Assembly: GCA_902558495.1 (NCBI GenBank)
Contig: CACEEB010000010.1
Coordinates: 1 to 36,755, forward strand
Length of the DNA stretch: 36,755 nucleotides
Source: an uncultured OM43 clade bacterium
Lineage (GTDB): Bacteria; Pseudomonadota; Gammaproteobacteria; Burkholderiales; Methylophilaceae
Direction: 5' to 3'
This document shows, piece by piece, positions 9,285 to 18,223 of this stretch; within the stretch, counting starts at the first letter, position 1; each line of letters begins with the position of its first letter. The translations under genes and the position numbers were made by a program. The notes beneath the pieces were generated by a model. The model saw nothing but the letters and a program-made list of their open reading frames with translations. It had not been told where the DNA came from and made no database searches.

Positions 9285-10718
9285 ATGACCGATTTATCTT
9301 TGGCACAAAAATATATCCTAAGTCCAGCTGGACTTGCAAATCAGGATCTTGATTCAATTCTTGATAAAATGGTTAGCAATACCATTGATTATGCGGATTT
9401 ATACTTTCAATACTCTAAAAATGAATTCTGGTCATTAGAGGATAGTGCCGTAAAAAATGGAAGCTTTTCAATAGACCAAGGAGTAGGAATGCGCTCTATA
9501 GCTGGAGAGAAAACAGCTTTCACGTATTCCGATGAAATATCTTTAGATGTCCTAGAAAGTGGCACAAAAATTGTAAAAAGTATCAATGCAAGTAACCAAC
9601 ATTCCTCATACACAGATCAAAAGAAAAAAGGTAAGCATAATTTATATAATCCAATCAATCCCATTGATAGTATTGAAAGTGCTGAAAAAATTATACTTTT
9701 AGAAAAAATTGAATCTATAGCAAAAAAATTAAATCCTCACATTGTCAAAGTATCTGCATCCTTAGCATCTCAATTTGACGTCATTCTTATAAAAACTTTT
9801 ACCGGAGAGCTAATAGAGGATATTAGGCCTTTGGTTAGGTTATCAATAAGTGTAATTGTTGAAAAAAATCAGCGAAGAGAACAGGGTTCTGCTGGAGGTG
9901 GTGGTAGATATGCATTAGATTATTTTACTGATGAAGTGCTTCACGAATACGCATCGAAGGCAGTAAATCAAGCAATAGTCAATCTTGATGCAATGCCTGC
10001 CCCTGCTGGTTCTATGACAGTAGTTCTTGGTTCAGGATGGCCAGGGATTTTACTTCATGAAGCTATTGGTCATGGTTTGGAGGGTGATTTTAATAGAAAG
10101 GGTACCTCAGCATTCAGCGGAAAAATTGGAGCTAAAGTTGCTAGTCCTGAAGTTACTGTTGTAGATGATGGAACAATTCCAAATAGACGAGGTTCCTTGA
10201 ATGTGGATGATGAAGGAAATACCACCTCAAGAACCACTCTCATAGAAAATGGTAAGTTAGTTGGCTATATGCAAGATGCAATGAATGCAAATCTTATGAA
10301 TGCATCGGTTACAGGAAACGGTAGAAGAGAATCATACGCCCACCTCCCTATGCCTAGAATGACAAATACATTTATGCTTAATGGTAAGCATGAACCAGAA
10401 GAAATTATTAAATCTGTAGACGATGGAATTTATGCAAATAACTTTGGTGGTGGTCAAGTGGATATAACTAGTGGTAAATTTGTTTTCTCTGCATCCCAAG
10501 CATGGGTCATTAAAAACGGAAAATTAATCCATCCAATCAAAGGAGCATCGATTGTGGGAAACGGACCTGAAATTCTTAATGAAGTGAGTATGGTAGGTAA
10601 CGACATGCAATTAGACACAGGCGTTGGTACATGTGGTAAGGATGGACAAAGCGTTCCAGTTGGTGTTGGTCAGCCAACATTGAAAATCGACAACATCATT
10701 GTTGGCGGAACGAATTAA
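9285..10718 (+). CDS. tldD: TldD metalloprotease subunit
   Basis: TldD forms a heterodimer with TldE/PmbA and degrades unfolded or modified peptides. The family is known for microcin B17 processing and CcdA degradation. The 477 residues match the E. coli length of about 480. The zinc site is clear: HEAIGH at residues 258-263 inside LLHEAIGHGLEGDF, and the third ligand Cys450 in GVGTCGKDGQ. The glycine-rich SAGGGGRYAL and GNGRRESYAHLPMPRM blocks are typical. The partner gene tldE/pmbA is not in this window, which is usual since the two are often unlinked. No good Shine-Dalgarno precedes the ATG. It is convergent with efp, 19 bases apart. Confidence 0.95.
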   Translation: MTDLSLAQKYILSPAGLANQDLDSILDKMVSNTIDYADLYFQYSKNEFWSLEDSAVKNGSFSIDQGVGMRSIAGEKTAFTYSDEISLDVLESGTKIVKSINASNQHSSYTDQKKKGKHNLYNPINPIDSIESAEKIILLEKIESIAKKLNPHIVKVSASLASQFDVILIKTFTGELIEDIRPLVRLSISVIVEKNQRREQGSAGGGGRYALDYFTDEVLHEYASKAVNQAIVNLDAMPAPAGSMTVVLGSGWPGILLHEAIGHGLEGDFNRKGTSAFSGKIGAKVASPEVTVVDDGTIPNRRGSLNVDDEGNTTSRTTLIENGKLVGYMQDAMNANLMNASVTGNGRRESYAHLPMPRMTNTFMLNGKHEPEEIIKSVDDGIYANNFGGGQVDITSGKFVFSASQAWVIKNGKLIHPIKGASIVGNGPEILNEVSMVGNDMQLDTGVGTCGKDGQSVPVGVGQPTLKIDNIIVGGTN

Positions 10719-10737
10719 CTTTAAAAGCTTTATTGGG

Positions 10738-11310
10738 TTACTTTACTCGATTTTTATATTCAAATGTTCTAGTATCGATCTCTATTTTATCTCCAGTTTC
10801 ACAAAATAAGGGCACCATTAACTCAAAGTCTGTGCTTATTTTGGCTTGCTTGAGAACTTTTCCTGAAGTTGTATCACCCTTTACAGCAGGTTCAGTATAG
10901 GTAATTTCTCTCACAACTGAATTTGGTAATTCAACAGAGATTGGTTTATCCTCATAAAAAACAACATCACACTCCATACCATCCTCTAGAAACTTTAAGG
11001 CTTCACCCATATTATCTTTCTCAATCTCGTATTGATTAAATTCTGCATCTAAAAATATATAATTTGGCTCGGCAAAGTAAGAGAAGGTTACTTCTTTTTT
11101 TTCTAAAATAATTAAATCAAATTTATCAGTTGCCTGAAATATAGTCTCAGTAGTATTTCCTGTAAGTAAGTTCCTCATCTTCATCTTAACAATAGCTGCG
11201 TTTTGTCTTCGACCAGATTTTGAAACATTATATTCGGATTTATGAACTACCATTGGAGACGAATCAACCATAATGACATTTCCTACTCTTACCTCTTGTG
11301 CAGTTTTCAT
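10738..11310 (-). CDS. efp: Elongation factor P, arginine type with an elongated tip loop
   Basis: EF-P binds between the P and E sites of the ribosome and relieves stalling at polyproline stretches. The 190-residue protein has the usual three domains, from [20 protein letters not shown] to the C-terminal [18 protein letters not shown]. The domain I tip that reaches the P-site tRNA reads [18 protein letters not shown]. In EarP-dependent EF-Ps known to me, the tip is KSGRNAAVVKMK with a single arginine that is rhamnosylated. Here the hairpin is about four residues longer and has two arginines (R34, R35). An earP gene, often next to efp, is not among the neighbours. A TATAAT lies on the minus strand at 11347-11342 in the 101-base upstream gap and could be its -10 box. 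Convergent with tldD. Confidence 0.95.
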   Translation of the reverse strand: MKTAQEVRVGNVIMVDSSPMVVHKSEYNVSKSGRRQNAAIVKMKMRNLLTGNTTETIFQATDKFDLIILEKKEVTFSYFAEPNYIFLDAEFNQYEIEKDNMGEALKFLEDGMECDVVFYEDKPISVELPNSVVREITYTEPAVKGDTTSGKVLKQAKISTDFELMVPLFCETGDKIEIDTRTFEYKNRVK

Positions 11311-11380
11311 TTATTTTATCTCTTTATTAAATTATCGGAGGATTATACTTCAATTTTTTGAGAATAATTTATAGGATTTC

Positions 11381-11426
11381 CATCACCATCAGTAGTACAA
11401 GAACATCACCATCAGTAGTACAAGAA
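11381..11426. repeat. Perfect 23-bp tandem duplication at the 3' end of the zinc-ribbon gene
   Basis: Two identical, directly adjacent 23-base units occupy 11381-11403 and 11404-11426. Each begins CATCACCATCAG and ends TAGTACAAGAA. On the minus strand the second unit encodes the last residues (FLYY) and stop codon of the zinc-ribbon protein, while the first lies just past the stop. This looks like a recent slippage or unequal-exchange duplication that left the reading frame intact. Confidence 0.9.
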
Positions 11427-11633
11427 TGGAAAGCCAAAACAAAGCGTAAGGAAGTACATAGTCATGCCAATGATTTTTTTTCGGTATTTTCTAGTACCAC
11501 AATGTGGGCAAGCCTTTGCAAAGTGAGGGACATCTCCACCACATTCTATACACTTAACTATAGAACGATTTCTAAAATATTCAGCTCCACAAAGCCCAAC
11601 TATTATTAGTCCAATGATTACTAAAGTACTCAT
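11412..11633 (-). CDS. Small zinc-ribbon membrane protein
   Basis: This 73-residue protein is of unknown function. An N-terminal hydrophobic helix (about residues 3-17) is followed by a four-cysteine zinc ribbon, CIECGGDVPHFAKACPHCG (two CxxC pairs). A basic linker (TRKYRKK) and a second hydrophobic helix ending in FPFLYY follow. The ribbon is most easily placed in the cytoplasm between two membrane spans. The ATG at 11633 follows GGAATGAT, a translation-start context shared with other microprotein genes here. It lies 24 bases after the 52-residue microprotein gene in a probable greB-microprotein-zinc-ribbon operon, upstream of efp. Its stop codon lies inside one unit of a tandem 23-bp duplication. 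Confidence 0.7.
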   Translation of the reverse strand: MSTLVIIGLIIVGLCGAEYFRNRSIVKCIECGGDVPHFAKACPHCGTRKYRKKIIGMTMYFLTLCFGFPFLYY

Positions 11634-11657
11634 ATCATTCCACTTATATCTTTCAAG

Positions 11658-11816
11658 CTAGAGCAGTTGGTAAAATAACTGAAAAGCTATTATTGTTAAC
11701 AAAACAATTATTACTGCACCTAATTTACACAGAATATCCGTATTGTCTTGAATATTTTGTAACAACGATGCATGGGTCTTAAGGTCTCTTAATTCTTTAT
11801 TTTTTTCTTTATCCAT
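11658..11816 (-). CDS. 52-residue single-span membrane microprotein
   Basis: The frame starts at ATG 11816 (or two codons earlier at an in-frame ATG) and ends with TAG at 11658-11660. Residues 1-29 are charged and helix-forming (MDKEKNKELRDLKTHASLLQ, then NIQDNTDILC), suggesting a short coiled coil. Residues 32-52 form one strongly hydrophobic helix (AVIIVLLTIIAFQLFY). The charged N-terminus is probably cytoplasmic. It lies 51 bases after greB and 24 bases before the zinc-ribbon gene on the same strand, so co-transcription is likely. I do not recognise a family. The coding call rests on position, start context (GGAATGATT) and the amphipathic-plus-membrane pattern. Confidence 0.55.
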   Translation of the reverse strand: MDKEKNKELRDLKTHASLLQNIQDNTDILCKLGAVIIVLLTIIAFQLFYQLL

Positions 11817-11867
11817 AATCATTCCATACCAGTTTGTTTTAGTTTCTTTTGCTTCTCTTAATAATAT

Positions 11868-12347
11868 CTAATACTTAATATCTAAAATAGAGTAAACGCG
11901 CTCACCATCTTGTGTCTTAATCTCAATAATATCATCTACACTTTTACCTATTAATGCCTTTGCTAAGGGAGATATCCAGCTTATGTAATCTGTTTGATGA
12001 TTAATTTCAACCTTACCAACAATTCTAATTTTTAACTTGGATTGTTTTATCTCATCAAATAAAGATACATAAGCACCAAAGAAAACTTTATTTTTATCTA
12101 TTTGATTATCTAAATGAACAATGCTCGAATCTTCTATATTAGTTAACAAAAATTTTATTCTAGCGTCAATTTGCCGTAACTTTTTTTTCCCATAAATATA
12201 ATCTCCATTCTCACTACGATCTCCGTTTCCTGCAGCCCAACTTATAGTCTTAACTAATGCGGGTCTTTCGTTTTTTATTATGTGTGAGAGTTCATCCTGA
12301 AGAATCTTAAAACCCTCTGCAGTTATGTAATTTTTTTCGTTTACCAT
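11868..12347 (-). CDS. greB: Transcript cleavage factor GreB
   Basis: GreB rescues backtracked RNA polymerase by stimulating cleavage of the nascent RNA 3' end. The 159-residue protein has the coiled-coil N-terminal domain with the GreB-type tip SWAAGNGDRSENGDYIYGKKKLRQID (acidic D and E residues reach into the polymerase secondary channel), and a C-terminal FKBP-like domain ending in KTQDGERVYSILDIKY. The tip sequence distinguishes GreB from GreA. It heads a probable minus-strand operon with two small membrane proteins and is divergent from addB across 43 bases. Confidence 0.94.
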   Translation of the reverse strand: MVNEKNYITAEGFKILQDELSHIIKNERPALVKTISWAAGNGDRSENGDYIYGKKKLRQIDARIKFLLTNIEDSSIVHLDNQIDKNKVFFGAYVSLFDEIKQSKLKIRIVGKVEINHQTDYISWISPLAKALIGKSVDDIIEIKTQDGERVYSILDIKY

Positions 12348-12390
12348 TTTTAAAAACCTTAACTTAATTACAGGTTACAATAAAATTTCT

Positions 12391-15036
12391 ATGATGAAAG
12401 AATCCTACAACTATGTAATATGTGAAAATGAGAATCAAGCCTATGATATTCGGCTCACCTTTAAAAAACAATCAAAAAATAGTGCATTAAAGGTGCCCAA
12501 AATTGAAACATTAGATATTTGGTTAGCTAATGCATATCAAGATTATCTGTTGAATGAAAGTACCCATAAGGAACTGTACCTACTTAACGGCATAGAAGAA
12601 AAAATTATATGGGAAAAGATCATAAAAAATGATCTCAAAAAAAGACAAGACAATACAGTATCTGATATTACGAATATTGCTCAACAAGCAATTAACGCAA
12701 ATAGGAATATATCAACATATGAGATAAATGAGGCTGAGCTTAAACAAAATATAACCTATAAAGAGCCAAAATATTTTTTGGATTGGAGGCAGAGCTTTAA
12801 AAAAGAATGCATCGAAAAAAATCTTGCCACTAAATATGATTTTATAAGTATCTTTACTAATTTACAGCAAGACAAAGAAATAATTAAAGATGAAAAAATA
12901 CTATTCATAAACCTAGACACAAATAAAAAAAGCCATCAAAAGCTATTTAACCAGTTAAAGCAGGTAAATATTGTCAGTAATGACTTGGATGAGAATAAAT
13001 CGAAGGGACATGTTAATTATCAAGGATACCAGAACTATGAGCACGAAATATCTGCTGTCATAAAGTGGATCAAAGATAAATTATCAAAAAATCAACAAAA
13101 ATTACTAATAATGTCACCAGCACTCGAAAAATTTCAAGTAAAGATTCAAAATGAAATAGATAGAAATATTCAACCAATAATTTTTAAAGATATTCGATCT
13201 GAGAGCGTTACTAATTGCAGCCTCAAAAGGTCATTATCAGCAGAACCGATAATTCGTGCTGCCTTAATTTTAATAAAATTAAATGAGGAAAAACTTATAC
13301 CAATAAAGGAAATATGTGAAATTTTGCTATTTAATAATTGGATAGATAATAAAACTGTTATAAGCAGAGAATATTTAGCACATCAACTTACAAGTACCAA
13401 AAAAAAGTTTATCTCGTTATTTGAACTTCAAAATCTGTTAAAAGCACCATTACATATAAGGCAAGATGGAGAGCGCAAAATACTTCAAGATACCTTCAAT
13501 ATAATACAAAATAATCGTAAAAACTGGCATAAAAAAAGGGACAGTTTTTATTGGAGTGAGCTTATAACTCAATATTTGAAAAAATTAAAGTTTGGTCAAA
13601 TTAATAATTTATTATACTTTGAAAACAATAATTTAAAATATTTTTTTAAGGTAATTAATTATATCAATTCAAGTAAAATTATTACTCAAAATTTAACACT
13701 TAATGAGTACTCTACCTACCTTGAATATTATTTAGAAAATTATATTCCTAGCCAACCCAACGAAGATGCATTTATCGATATATATGGCTTTTATGAAAAT
13801 CCTACGAATGAATACGATGCAATATGGTTAATGAATATGAATGATAATTTCTGGCCAAATAAAGAGGGATTTAACCCCTTTTTATCAAAAAAATTACAGG
13901 ATAAATATAATTTATTTAACGATACATATAACAATGACATTTATTCCCATAAGATAGAGAGGTTATCAAAATTAACGTCGCAATTAACAATTTCATTTGC
14001 GCTTAAGGATAACGATACCTTATTAACTGCATCGCTTTATAAACCAGATATAGTACAAATTTTCGCTTTAAATGAAAAAAAATCATCATCACTTATAAAT
14101 AATCAACACTTTATCGATGATTATCAAGCAACTCCAATAAAAGTCATTGATGAAATAATGATTAAAAGTGGGAGAACCTGCCTTGAAAATCAAAAGAAAT
14201 GTCCAGCCTGGGCCTTTTATGCCAATAGATTAGGTTGTTCAATATATCAGGTAGATGATCAGGATGAAGTATCAAGAACAGCGGAAGGAATTCTAACTCA
14301 TAAAGCATTAGAGCTATTTTGGCAAAAATTCAAATCCCTGGATTCATTGTTATCAATAGATGAATTAACGCTTAAAGAAGAAATTAGTATCTGTATTAGC
14401 GTTGCTTTAAAAGAGTTTGCATCGGATCATAGTGAAATTGATAGTCGGCTTTTATTCATGCAGCGTAAACACTTGGAAAATTTACTTTTTAGATGGCTTT
14501 CTGAGGAAAAAAAACGGCCTAAATTTAGCATCAATAATCTAGAAATGTGGGCAGAAGTTAAAATACATAAGCTTAAATTTAAAGTACGTGTAGACCGTAT
14601 TGATAATATTCACGAAAAATATCATTTATTGATTGACTATAAAACAGGGAAACAACCTACCACAAGAAAAGCTCTATTTTCTAATGATTTAACAGACCTA
14701 CAGATTCCAATTTACGCATGCTTTGTGCCTTTAGATAATCTTATTGGCGTTGCAATTGGGCATATGAACCGGGATAAAATTAATCTTTATGGCATAACAT
14801 CTCCAAATGTAGAAATCATTACAAAACAACTTAGCTCTAAAATTGATCATCCGGACATTAATGATTGGGAAAGCTTATTATCTTTGTGGCAAAAACACCT
14901 TGAAAAACTTGCTGAACAGTTCTTATCTGGAGATGTTTCTGTCACTTTCAATGAAAAAATAGATTTTACTTATTGCGATATATTGCCGTTGTTAAGATTA
15001 GCTGAAAAAAAATATCAGTTTGAACAATATGAATAA
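12391..15036 (+). CDS. addB: AddB-like DNA repair protein with C-terminal PD-(D/E)XK nuclease
   Basis: This 881-residue protein resembles the roughly 900-residue beta/gammaproteobacterial AddB-like family. It partners the UvrD-type helicase encoded next in double-strand break end processing, replacing RecBCD. I see no Walker A motif near the N-terminus, so the helicase-like part is probably structural or used for sequence recognition. The C-terminal third has the nuclease signature: ILTHKALELFW (conserved His), then VKIHKLKFKVRVDRID and LLIDYKTGK with D749 and K751. CPAWAFYANRLG matches the conserved block before the nuclease. Start ATG 12391 or 12394 is ambiguous. A TACAAT box at 12374-12379 lies so close to the start that the message may have almost no leader. 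It overlaps the next gene. Confidence 0.82.
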   Translation: MMKESYNYVICENENQAYDIRLTFKKQSKNSALKVPKIETLDIWLANAYQDYLLNESTHKELYLLNGIEEKIIWEKIIKNDLKKRQDNTVSDITNIAQQAINANRNISTYEINEAELKQNITYKEPKYFLDWRQSFKKECIEKNLATKYDFISIFTNLQQDKEIIKDEKILFINLDTNKKSHQKLFNQLKQVNIVSNDLDENKSKGHVNYQGYQNYEHEISAVIKWIKDKLSKNQQKLLIMSPALEKFQVKIQNEIDRNIQPIIFKDIRSESVTNCSLKRSLSAEPIIRAALILIKLNEEKLIPIKEICEILLFNNWIDNKTVISREYLAHQLTSTKKKFISLFELQNLLKAPLHIRQDGERKILQDTFNIIQNNRKNWHKKRDSFYWSELITQYLKKLKFGQINNLLYFENNNLKYFFKVINYINSSKIITQNLTLNEYSTYLEYYLENYIPSQPNEDAFIDIYGFYENPTNEYDAIWLMNMNDNFWPNKEGFNPFLSKKLQDKYNLFNDTYNNDIYSHKIERLSKLTSQLTISFALKDNDTLLTASLYKPDIVQIFALNEKKSSSLINNQHFIDDYQATPIKVIDEIMIKSGRTCLENQKKCPAWAFYANRLGCSIYQVDDQDEVSRTAEGILTHKALELFWQKFKSLDSLLSIDELTLKEEISICISVALKEFASDHSEIDSRLLFMQRKHLENLLFRWLSEEKKRPKFSINNLEMWAEVKIHKLKFKVRVDRIDNIHEKYHLLIDYKTGKQPTTRKALFSNDLTDLQIPIYACFVPLDNLIGVAIGHMNRDKINLYGITSPNVEIITKQLSSKIDHPDINDWESLLSLWQKHLEKLAEQFLSGDVSVTFNEKIDFTYCDILPLLRLAEKKYQFEQYE

Positions 15037-18000
15037 AAAAATTCAAAGTCCTCTTGATCAAAACGTGAGGGAAAAAGCTGTAGGCAAGGGCTCCTTCATT
15101 GTGCAAGCACCTGCAGGGTCAGGAAAAACATCATTATTAATAAAACGATTCTTAAATTGTTTGTTAGAAGTTCGATCGCCAAAAGAGGTAATAGCGCTTA
15201 CCTTTACTAATAAAGCTGCTTCTGAAATGGAACAACGATTAAAGCAAGTATTAAAGGGTGAGGTTAAGAATCAAGAAATAAAAGATTTAGTTAAAAAAAT
15301 ATCAAAGCAAGCATTAATTAATAAATGGAGCGAGAACTATATTGACTCTCTTATGGTAATGACAATTGATAAGCTTGCCCTCAAATTAATTCAGCAAACG
15401 CCTATTTTAAGCAAATCAGGAGTAAATTTCTTAACCGATGAAGATCCCGACGAAATATATAGAGAGGCTATCAAAGAATCAATAACATCGTATGCGGATA
15501 ATGATACGTTATTTAAGTACTTTAATTATGATTACCATAAACTAACAGAACAATTATTAATACTTATTAAAAAAAGAGATCAATGGCTACCGATAATAAG
15601 TTCTTTTGTAACTAAAAATGATGTAGATATACAAGAACAATATACAAGATATTACACAAATGAAATAAAACATTGGGTGAAACAAAAAATTGAGCCCATA
15701 TTCTCAGAAAAGGAAATAATAGAGCTTGAAATAATAGTAAATTATTCTGCAGACAATAAGGAAATTTCAAAGACAGATAAACTAAGGTACTCAAAGAATC
15801 CAGAATTTTGGTTTTACTTTCGCGACTTAATTATCAGCAAGGATGGCAAAACAATACTAAAAAGATTTACACATACAAGTGGATTTCCATCAACCGATGA
15901 TGGAAAGAAAATAAAAAATAAATTATTAAATATTTTAAGTAAAAAAAATAATAAAATCAATATTTTAGTAGAATTTTATAATGTTGTTTATACAGATAAA
16001 ATACAAGATATATTCCCCATTATTATAACATTTAGTACACTACTAGTAGATATGATTGCAAGGCTAAACGAAAAATTTAATACCCAAAGAGTCGTCGATT
16101 TTACTCAAATAATGGGTAACGCGGTTGAGGCTTTAAGAGATACCCACCTCCCCCTAATATTAGATCAAAATATCTCTCATATTTTGATTGATGAATTTCA
16201 GGATACCAACGAATCCCAACTTAATTTTTTGGAGCTTTTAACAGAAAATTTTTCTGGAAATACTCATAAATCTTTTTTTGCTGTTGGTGACCCCATGCAA
16301 TCTATCTACAGATTTAGAAAAGCAGAAGTAGAAATTTTTAGTAGGGTTCAAAAAATTGGTATTGGCGATTTAAAACTGCAATCACTTTCTCTTAAGGTTA
16401 ATTTTCGCTCAAACAAAAGTATAATAAATTGGCTTAATAATAATTACTCTAAGGTATTTCCTACGCAAAATATTGCTGATGAAGGATCAATACCCTACTC
16501 TAGTTCTGAATCAAATGATAACAATACAAATCAGGGTATTTTTCTGAACCCTCTAATATCATCTGCTGAAACTAAAAAAGAATTATATGAGGCTGAGTCT
16601 TTGTATGTTTTAGCCTTAATTAAGGATATTAAAAGGGAGAATGATGATGCTGATATTGCCGTTCTTACAAGATCGCGAACACATCTTAATGAATTAATAA
16701 CTTTAATAAATAAAAAAGATTCTTCTCTTCCAATAGATGCCATTGAAATATCAAAAATTCAGTCAAACCAAACCTTTCAAGATATTTATTCTTTAACTAA
16801 AGCTTTATATAGCCTAAACGATAGAGTTAATTGGATATCCATCCTAAAATGTCCTTGGTGTGGATTAACCGTTAATGACCTTGCTTTATTGTTCGAAGAG
16901 GATCATAAATCAACAGTATGGGAGATCATCAATAATAAAACCAAAACAAATAGATTAAATAAGGATAGTCAAAAAAGATTATATTTTTTTATTAGTATTA
17001 TTCAAACTAATATTCAATACCGTGGAAGGGTTGCACATAGATATTTCATAGAGAGTATTTGGAGACAATTGCATGGTGAGGAATCAATGATTGATACAAA
17101 TGATATTAAAAATATTGACCTCTTTTTAGATTTATTAGATCAATCTAGCAATACATTATCTATTGATTTCTTAAAATTAGAGCGATTAATTAAAAACTTA
17201 TATAAATCAGAAACAAGTACAGAAAAAAATCCAATAAAATTTTTAACCATTCAAAAATCCAAGGGATTGGAATTCGATTGTGTAATTATTCCCAATCTTA
17301 ATAAAGGTAGCAGAACCGAAATACAAGATTTAATACTTTACGATAAATCAACTTTATCAATCAAGCATCCAACAAACAATAAAAATCTTCATACCTACCA
17401 TTCTTACAAAGAGAAAAAAAGACTAGATAATGAAAAAATACGATTGCTTTATGTTGCAATTACTAGAGCTAAAAATAAATGCTATCTAATAGGAACTATA
17501 AAAAAGGATGGGGATAAACTTATTCCTAAATCAGGGACATTTATGGAGATCTTATGGCCATTTATGAATGATAAATTTACAGAAATTGATGTTCCGGAAT
17601 CAATACATAGCTATGAAGATTTTATTCCCAAACTTAGAAGATTAAATAGTGACTTTTTTACTAAAATTAATCCTGTCACCAATAAAAAGGATATTGAATT
17701 AATTACATTTTCTTACTCATCTAATAATCAAGATATACAAAGATTTACAGGAAATATTGTTCATAAATATTTAGAAATTATAATTAAAAAACAATTAGAT
17801 ATAGATATAATATTAAGTAATAAATTAGGTTATATTGAATCACTCTTTATTGCTCAAAATTACAATAAGGATGACATTGATATAGCCTTAAATGTAGTAA
17901 AACAATCTATAAAGATGCTCAAAGAAAGCATAGATGGACAATGGATTTTCCAACATCATTTAAATGATAAATCTGAAGTGCATTATCTTTTAGAACAAGA

Positions 18001-18223
18001 ACATACTTTTAACCACTTAATTCCAGACAGAAGTTTTATTGATAATAATGTTCAATGGATTGTTGATTATAAAACCCCTTTTCTTCCAATTAAAGATCTT
18101 AGTGGTGAAGCCAAAAAACATCGCTCACAACTTAATTTATATGAAAATATTTTTAAGGATGATGACTTGATGATTCAAAAAGCTATATATTTTGCTCCGC
18201 AAGGGAGGTTAATTAAACTGTAA
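15029..18223 (+). CDS. addA: AddA-like UvrD/Rep-family helicase-nuclease
   Basis: This is a superfamily 1A DNA helicase of about 1064 residues with a C-terminal nuclease, the motor partner of the upstream AddB-like protein. Motifs in order: Walker A QAPAGSGKTSLLIKRF (near residue 27), ALTFTNKAASEM (Ia), LIDEFQDTNESQ (Walker B), VGDPMQSIYRFRKAE (III), KVNFRSN (IV), TIQKSKGLEFD (V), and LLYVAITRAKNK (VI). Near the C-terminus, FTGNIVHKYLEI and NNVQWIVDYKT form a PD-(D/E)XK nuclease site. Both subunits therefore carry a nuclease, as in AddAB. I chose ATG 15029, which overlaps the addB stop by 8 bases. An in-frame TTG at 15020 is the alternative. Its 3' end overlaps convergent mfd by 11 bases. Confidence 0.85.
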   Translation: MNKKIQSPLDQNVREKAVGKGSFIVQAPAGSGKTSLLIKRFLNCLLEVRSPKEVIALTFTNKAASEMEQRLKQVLKGEVKNQEIKDLVKKISKQALINKWSENYIDSLMVMTIDKLALKLIQQTPILSKSGVNFLTDEDPDEIYREAIKESITSYADNDTLFKYFNYDYHKLTEQLLILIKKRDQWLPIISSFVTKNDVDIQEQYTRYYTNEIKHWVKQKIEPIFSEKEIIELEIIVNYSADNKEISKTDKLRYSKNPEFWFYFRDLIISKDGKTILKRFTHTSGFPSTDDGKKIKNKLLNILSKKNNKINILVEFYNVVYTDKIQDIFPIIITFSTLLVDMIARLNEKFNTQRVVDFTQIMGNAVEALRDTHLPLILDQNISHILIDEFQDTNESQLNFLELLTENFSGNTHKSFFAVGDPMQSIYRFRKAEVEIFSRVQKIGIGDLKLQSLSLKVNFRSNKSIINWLNNNYSKVFPTQNIADEGSIPYSSSESNDNNTNQGIFLNPLISSAETKKELYEAESLYVLALIKDIKRENDDADIAVLTRSRTHLNELITLINKKDSSLPIDAIEISKIQSNQTFQDIYSLTKALYSLNDRVNWISILKCPWCGLTVNDLALLFEEDHKSTVWEIINNKTKTNRLNKDSQKRLYFFISIIQTNIQYRGRVAHRYFIESIWRQLHGEESMIDTNDIKNIDLFLDLLDQSSNTLSIDFLKLERLIKNLYKSETSTEKNPIKFLTIQKSKGLEFDCVIIPNLNKGSRTEIQDLILYDKSTLSIKHPTNNKNLHTYHSYKEKKRLDNEKIRLLYVAITRAKNKCYLIGTIKKDGDKLIPKSGTFMEILWPFMNDKFTEIDVPESIHSYEDFIPKLRRLNSDFFTKINPVTNKKDIELITFSYSSNNQDIQRFTGNIVHKYLEIIIKKQLDIDIILSNKLGYIESLFIAQNYNKDDIDIALNVVKQSIKMLKESIDGQWIFQHHLNDKSEVHYLLEQEHTFNHLIPDRSFIDNNVQWIVDYKTPFLPIKDLSGEAKKHRSQLNLYENIFKDDDLMIQKAIYFAPQGRLIKL

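Noticed and set aside
10719-10737. Bidirectional terminator between tldD and efp
   Set aside because: Only an AAAGCTTT self-complement is visible, with no GC stem and no proper T-run.
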